NCBI RefSeq assembly: GCF_014400405.1
Contig: NZ_CP060496.1
Coordinates: 1,240,001-1,304,000, forward strand
Direction: 5' to 3'
Source: Brachybacterium sp. Z12
GTDB lineage: Bacteria; Actinomycetota; Actinomycetes; Actinomycetales; Dermabacteraceae
DNA length: 64,000 bases
Shown piece by piece: positions 59,460 to 64,000 of this stretch. Below the pieces are notes generated by a model. It did no database searches. It was not told where the DNA came from and was given only the letters and a program-made list of their open reading frames with translations. Each line of letters starts with the position of its first letter. Position 1 is the stretch's first letter. The position numbers were made by a program, and so were the translations under genes.

Positions 59460-60058
59460 GGCGCCAGCGCCTCGAGAGTGGCTGCCAGGTCCTCGACAGT
59501 CCCCTCCGGCAGTGCGGAGGTGCTGCGGGCAGGGCCGTCGCCCTGCTGGGGCCACGGCACCCAGCGCACCTCAGCGGACTCCGCGCTCACCGTGAGCGGC
59601 AGCTCTGCAGCGGGTGCCGGGGCCCGGAACAGGTACTGCACGTCCCAGTGCTCGCTGCACGTCCCGAAGGCCGCATCGAGCCCATGGCGATGCAGCACCG
59701 CGGGGCCGGGCCCCACCGTCTCGAGGCCGTCGAGACCGATCTCCTCGGATACCTCCCGGCGGGCCGCGAGCTCGAGGTTCGTCTCGCCCTCCTCGAGGTG
59801 ACCGCCCGGCTGCACCCAGAAACGGCCCTTGCGGTGCCAGACCAGCGCCACATGATCGCCCGGCGCATCGACCACGATCGCGCTCGCCGTGAGGTGGCGC
59901 GGCCCGCCGTCGCGGTACAGCGCACGAGGGTTCAGCTTCAGCAGCTCGCGGTACTCGCCGACCAGGCCGGGCGCGGAGACCGCGGACCGGGCCAGATCGA
60001 GCTCGGCGAAGGCAGGGGACAGGTCCGACGCCGCCCGCCCGGAGCGATCAGCGCCCAT
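59414..60058 (-). CDS. NUDIX hydrolase
   Basis: This 214-residue protein starts from ATG 60058. The Nudix box is complete: GGHLEEGETNLELAARREVS then EEIGLD, with Glu residues for metal binding. A strand HLTASAIVVDAPGDHVALVW precedes it and EHWDVQYLFRAPAPAA follows. The N-terminal 45 residues are helical. The start overlaps the end of the DUF2342 gene by 11 bases once that gene is repaired, indicating coupling. As written the two genes are fused in one long frame. Substrate unknown. Confidence 0.83.
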   Translation of the reverse strand: MGADRSGRAASDLSPAFAELDLARSAVSAPGLVGEYRELLKLNPRALYRDGGPRHLTASAIVVDAPGDHVALVWHRKGRFWVQPGGHLEEGETNLELAARREVSEEIGLDGLETVGPGPAVLHRHGLDAAFGTCSEHWDVQYLFRAPAPAAELPLTVSAESAEVRWVPWPQQGDGPARSTSALPEGTVEDLAATLEALAPYLARWSDGSPTGSS

Positions 60059-61618
60059 CGCCGCCATCGGAGTCGCCGCCATCGGGGGAACCCTCGCCAT
60101 CCCCGCCATGTTCGCCCGCGTCACCGTCCGTGCCGTCGGGCGCCGCAGGCCTCCCTGCTCGTCCTCCCGCGGAGCCTGCTCCTGACCGTCACCGGCGAGC
60201 AGCTTCTCCAGCTCGGCGTCGAAATCATCGGGCAGGGAGACTTCCGCGAGCCCTTCGGCCTCCTCTCCGGAGGTCGCCGGCTGCGGTGCCTGCGGACGGC
60301 CGGAGAGCACCTCCGCCGTCGGCAGCAGGTCCGGATGCTCCCACTTCGCCTCGCGGCCGCTCTCGCCCTCGGTGGCCAGAACGCTCTCCCACCAGGAGAG
60401 GGCCTCGCGCACACGGCGGGGACGCAGCTCGATGCCGACCGTCTGCGACAGCATCTGCTCGGCGGGACCACCCGAGGCGCGACGGCGTCGCAGCACCTCG
60501 CGCATGGCCTCCAGGTCAGGCAGCTTCCCCTCCAGGGCCTTGGTCGTCACGTGATCCACCCAGGCCTCGATCAGAGCCAGCGTGGTCGCGAGCTCCTCGA
60601 GGGCACGCTCCTGCGAGGCACGGCGGGTGAAGACGAACATGTCCTCGGGGCGCCTGGCCTGCATCGCCTCCGGGTCGGAGAGGTCGAGATCCCGCACCAT
60701 CTCGTCCAGCGCGTCGAGGTCCAGGGTGATCCCGCGGGAGTAGTCCTCGATCGCGGAGAACAGCGCCTTGCCCAGCCACGGGGCGGCGGTGAACAGCGCC
60801 GTGTGCGCGATCTCGCGGGCCGCCAGGAAGATCCGTGCCGCGCCCGGATCCAGTGAATGGCCGGAGATCAGGTCATCGACGTTCGCAGCGACCATCGCGG
60901 GTTCCGCGTCCCGCCCCAGCGGCAGGCCCAGATCCGTGGTGCCCGATGCTTCACGGGCCAGGGAGCCGATGGCCTGCCCGAACTGGACCCCGAACATCGT
61001 CCCGCCCATGCGCTCCATCATCGCGGCGGGATCGCCGCCGGGCATCTCCATGCCCGCGCCCATCTCGCCCATCTGGCCCAGCTGCGCCGCGATCGCTTCA
61101 CCGATCGCACCGGACATGTACTTCGCGACCGGCTCGACGATCGGCTTCCAGCGCGGCAGGGTGCGGTGCAGCCAGGTGCCGCGGCTGTAGACGCCGAGCT
61201 CGGTCGCAGGCACGTCGATCGCGATGACGGGATCCAGCCAGAGCCGGGCCACCTGTGCGGCCTGGCGCAGCTCGGCGACCGAGGAATCGGTGGGTGAGGG
61301 GTCACCGGGCGTCCCGATGGGCGCCTTCGACCCGGGGATCCCTGTCTGCCCGGCGGCGGTGCGCCGGGCGATGTCCTCGGCCATCTGCCAGTTCACGGGG
61401 TCATCGCCCTGGGAAGCGAACATGTGCTGCATCTGGGCGGCGGCCGCCCGCAGCTGGGCCGGGTCCTGCGGCAGGTTGGCCTGCTGCGCCAGCGCCGACA
61501 GATCCAGTCCGTCCAGCGCCCCCTCGGGAAGGGCGTCCCCGAAGGTCTCTTTCAGGAAGCGCTTGAGCGCCTCTTCGTCCATGTCTCCGGGTCCACCCGG
61601 GATCGGGGCGTCGTTCAT
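60048..61618 (-). CDS. DUF2342 zinc-dependent metallohydrolase-like protein, frameshift near the end
   Basis: This protein has 524 residues and is of the actinobacterial DUF2342 (COG5282) family, sometimes called zinc-dependent metalloprotease. The N-terminus is MNDAPIPGGPGDMDEEALKR and a Gln/Ala-rich helix follows. Family segments are AQVARLWLDPVIAID, GVQFGQAIGSLAREASG, AREIAHTALFTAAPWLG and ALIEAWVDHVTTKAL; I do not see an unambiguous HExxH in the expected place. The acidic Gly/Asp tail (GDGEGSPDGGDSDGGDGR) appears only after one base is added near 60139. It is divergent from the Lon-like protease gene, as in mycobacteria. Confidence 0.82.
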
Positions 61619-61735
61619 GGCCACCTCCAGCAGCGTGTGGGACGGGACCAGCGTACCGATCGACGCATGGGGACGTGCTGCGAGGCACGCACACAGGTTC
61701 TCGGGCGCTGAGGGCGGGTGGGGCACAATGTCGGA

Positions 61736-62867
61736 GTGACAGAAGAGCCCACTCGTCCCTCCCGCGCCCGCAGGGCACGGACGCTCATCGCTCGATCCAT
61801 CGATGATGCGCAGCTCGCCCGCCCCGGGCTGGCCCTGGGCTCGCTGGTGCTGCTGTGCGTGATGATCCTCGGCGGTTCGCTGCTCCCCGTGCCCTATGTC
61901 ATCGAACGGCCCGGTCCGGCGATCGACGTGCTCGGCGAGTACGAGGACGAGGAGATCCTGGTCATCGACGGTGCCGAGACCCATCCGACCGATGGCGCGC
62001 TGATGATGACCACCGTCTCCGTCGACGGAGGGCCCGGGTACCGGGTGACTCCGGTGGAGGTGGTCGCCGCCTGGTTCGACCGCTCGAAGATGGTGCTCCC
62101 GCGTGAGGCGGTCTTCCCGGAGGCCAGACCCGGGAGCAGACCGCCCTGGACAACGTCGCGGCGATGAGCACCTCCCAGCAGGGTGCGGTCGCCGTGGCCC
62201 TGGACGAGCTCGAGGTCGAGTACGAGCCGGTGGTGATGATCGCCGGGGTCCAGGAGGGCGCGCCGGCCGAAGGCACCCTCGAGGGCGGGGACGTGATCGT
62301 CTCCGTCGCAGGGGAGACGGCCACCGATGTCGAAGGCTTCCGCGAGCTGATCCGGGCCACTCCCGAGGGGGAGGACGTCCAGATGACGGTGCGCCGCGAG
62401 GGCACCGAGACGGACCTCGAGGTCCCCGCCGAGATGGCGGACGGCGCACCGCGGATGGGCGTCGTGCTCGCCGCGGGCTACGAGTTCCCGATGGACGTCG
62501 AGATTGCGGTGGGGAACATCGGCGGCCCCAGCGCGGGCATGATCTTCTCCCTGTCCGTCTACGACCAGCTCACCCCGGAGCCCTGACCGGCGGGCACCGG
62601 ATCGCCGGCACCGGCACCATCGCGATCGACGGCACCGTCGGCCCGATCGGAGGGGTGCGCCAGAAGATGGTCGGCGCCGTCGAATCGGACGCCGAGTTCT
62701 TCCTGGCTCCGAGCGCCAACTGCGACCAGGTCGTCGGCCATGAGCCCGACGGGCTCGACGTCGTCGCCGTCGCAGACTTCGAGCAGGCGCTCACCGCGAC
62801 CGAGACCATTGCCGAGACCGGCAGCGCCGAAGGCCTGCCCACCTGTGAGGACGTGACCGAACGATGA
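61736..62867 (+). CDS. Lon-like PDZ protease (YlbL type), two frameshifts
   Basis: This membrane-anchored S16-like protease has about 377 residues. An N-terminal basic region and one helix (LALGSLVLLCVMILGGSLLP) precede a PDZ domain (VQEGAPAEGTLEGGDVIVSV and DVEGFRELI). The Lon-type Ser/Lys dyad is in GNIGGPSAGMIFSLSV (Ser) and GGVRQKMVGAV (Lys). The start is GTG 61736. Single bases are missing near 62122 (FPEGQTREQT restored) and near 62580 (TPEALTGGHRIAG restored), the latter creating a false stop as written. The end overlaps the next gene as ATGA. Confidence 0.87.
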
Positions 62868-63558
62868 GCAAGAGAAACCGCCGCCGCACACCGCCGAAGC
62901 CGACTGTGGTCTTCGACTACGGCGGTGTGCTGAGCGCTGGGCACGATCCGGTGCCGGACGTCCATGAGCTGCTCGGCGGCGATGCATCGGCGCTCGAGGT
63001 CGCGCTGTGGCGCGAGAGGGACGCCTACGACCGAGGCGCCACCACCCAGGCCGAGTACTGGGGCGCCGTGGCGGAGTCCGTCGGCGTCCAGGAGCTCTCC
63101 GAGGAGGAGATCGCCGAGCTCCAGAAAGCCGACAACCGGTACTTCCTGAAGCTGGATCCGCGCTCTCGGGAGCTGATCCATGACCTCGCCCGCAACGGGG
63201 TGCGACTGGTGCTGCTGTCCAATGCGTCGGAGGCCTTCGGGGAGGCGGTGCGCCGCGCCGACTGGTTCGAGGCGTTCACCTTCGCCGTGATCTCCGGCGA
63301 GGAGCGGGCGGTGAAGCCGGAGCCGGAGATCTACGAGGTGCTGCTCGAGGTCCTGTCCCACGAGACCGGGGAGTGTCCATCCCCTCGGCGGTGATCTTCT
63401 TCGACGACCGCGAGGACAACATCGAGGCGGCCCGGGCGCTCGGCATCGACGCCCACCACTGGCCCCGCAACGGCGAGAGCGCCGATTCGGATCAGGTCGA
63501 GCACGGAGCGAGCATCGCACGCCGGGTGCTCGCAGAGCGGGGAGTCCCACTCGACTGA
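62864..63558 (+). CDS. HAD-superfamily hydrolase, one frameshift
   Basis: This phosphatase-like protein has about 231 residues. Motif I is VVFDYGGVLS, in which the second Asp of DxD is replaced by Gly; motif II is LVLLSNAS; motif III is AVKPEPEIYEV; motif IV is VIFFDDREDNIEAA. The missing second Asp resembles haloacid dehalogenase and epoxide-hydrolase-like HAD members rather than phosphatases. Four G at 63368-63371 must be five to reach motif IV. ATG 62864 overlaps the protease stop. The substrate is unknown. Confidence 0.84.
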
Positions 63559-63676
63559 CCATCGGTGCGCGGCGCGCCAGCGGGTACAGTCGGACAGTGC
63601 GACGTCCCTTGCGCGGCGCCCTTCAAGGCGCGCCGAGGACAGCCCCCCGACCATCTTCTCCGAACAGGAACACGAG

Positions 63677-64000
63677 TTGGCTGAATTCATCTACACCATG
63701 TACAAGGCCCGGAAGGCCGTGGGCGAGAAGGTCATCCTCGATGACGTCTCCATGAGCTTCTACCCGGGTGCGAAGATCGGCATGGTCGGCCCCAACGGTG
63801 CCGGCAAGTCGACCATCCTCAAGATCATGGCAGGGCTCGACCAGCCCTCCAACGGCGAGGCTCGCCTCAGCCCCGGCTACAGCGTCGGCATCCTGCTCCA
63901 GGAGCCGCCGCTGGACGAGTCCAAGACCGTCCTGGAGAATGTCCAGGAGGGCATGGGCGAGCTCTTCCAGAAGGTGCAGCGCTTCAACGCCATCGGCGAG
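63677..64000 (+). CDS. ettA: EttA-type ABC-F translation factor (3' end outside window)
   Basis: This ABC-F ATPase binds the ribosomal E site and gates translation according to energy state. Only 108 codons are inside the window. The start is TTG 63677 (MAEFIYTMYKARKAVGEK). The first Walker A is GMVGPNGAGKSTILKIMAG and the sequence runs on through LDQPSNGEARLSPGYSVGI. The pattern FIYTMYK and SFYPGAKIG matches EttA closely. An N-terminal membrane segment is absent, as expected. TACAGT near 63586 could be part of its promoter. Confidence 0.9.
   Translation, partial: MAEFIYTMYKARKAVGEKVILDDVSMSFYPGAKIGMVGPNGAGKSTILKIMAGLDQPSNGEARLSPGYSVGILLQEPPLDESKTVLENVQEGMGELFQKVQRFNAIGE

Noticed and set aside
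59414..62449. A single 1,011-codon minus-strand frame that would fuse a NUDIX domain to DUF2342
   Set aside because: The fusion arises from one missing base near 60139; correcting it gives a proper acidic tail, a stop and a separate overlapping ATG for the NUDIX gene.

Overview
The window is very GC-rich, densely coding chromosomal DNA from an actinobacterium. WhiB7, TatB, the AdnA/AdnB helicase-nuclease pair, UvrD2, DapD/DapE of the succinylase route, DUF3117, DUF3107 and a group III phosphofructokinase all point to Actinomycetes. The protein style suggests a Dermabacteraceae/Brachybacterium-like organism, but that is a judgement from memory, not a search. I see no rRNA, tRNA, CRISPR array, insertion sequence or phage gene. 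It reads as a core-genome segment.

Layout. 1-6.1 kb: an rluD-type pseudouridine synthase (cut by the window edge), an unknown protein, DNA polymerase III alpha (dnaE) and an EEP phosphatase. 6.2-13.7 kb: acyl-CoA dehydrogenase, pfkA, a flotillin-like protein, an MHS-type MFS transporter and pgi. 13.9-22.8 kb: an oligopeptide ABC transporter operon (lipoprotein, two permeases, fused double ATPase), then typA, a small membrane protein, a CDP-alcohol phosphatidyltransferase and an SH3-like small protein. 22.9-27.9 kb: fdxA, dapC, gltA, a lysozyme-like membrane protein and dapD. 28-36.4 kb: an ArsR-like regulator divergent from an MFS exporter, a membrane protein, an FAD/NAD(P)-binding protein, dapE, a LOG-family protein, a DUF3117 protein, an O-methyltransferase and tatB. 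36.4-46.7 kb: mrp, DUF1003, an MgtE-N/CBS protein and an aminopeptidase P in one minus-strand operon, then a PHP phosphoesterase, a DEAD-box helicase, a metallophosphoesterase, DUF3107 and a TetR regulator. 46.8-64 kb: adnA, adnB, a phosphotransferase, nudC, uvrD2, whiB7 with a long leader, a DUF5679 zinc-ribbon protein, a YgjP-like metallopeptidase, a NUDIX hydrolase, a DUF2342 metallohydrolase, a Lon-like PDZ protease, a HAD hydrolase and the start of ettA.

From memory, two blocks follow the order seen in Mycobacterium tuberculosis: typA, fdx, dapC, dapD, dapE, LOG, DUF3117, O-methyltransferase, tatB, mrp and MgtE/CBS; and adnA, adnB, nudC, uvrD2, whiB7, DUF2342 and PDZ protease. Functional themes are lysine/peptidoglycan precursor synthesis (dapC, dapD, dapE), DNA replication and repair (dnaE, adnAB, uvrD2, nudC), central carbon metabolism (pfkA, pgi, gltA) and envelope transport.

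The dominant anomaly is technical. About 28 of roughly 52 genes, including essential ones, have their reading frame broken, at about 48 sites by my manual count. Most sites are a G or C run that is one base short, typically four where five restores the family sequence. Shifts of the +1/-2 kind are rarer. I read these as consensus errors in the assembly and give each broken gene as one CDS spanning its pieces. The most interesting biology is the whiB7 leader (AT-rich promoter, 35-codon upstream ORF, nested hairpins) and a noncoding interval at 58.3-58.8 kb with DnaA-box-like sites and a 15-bp inverted repeat. I found no clearly new multi-gene system.
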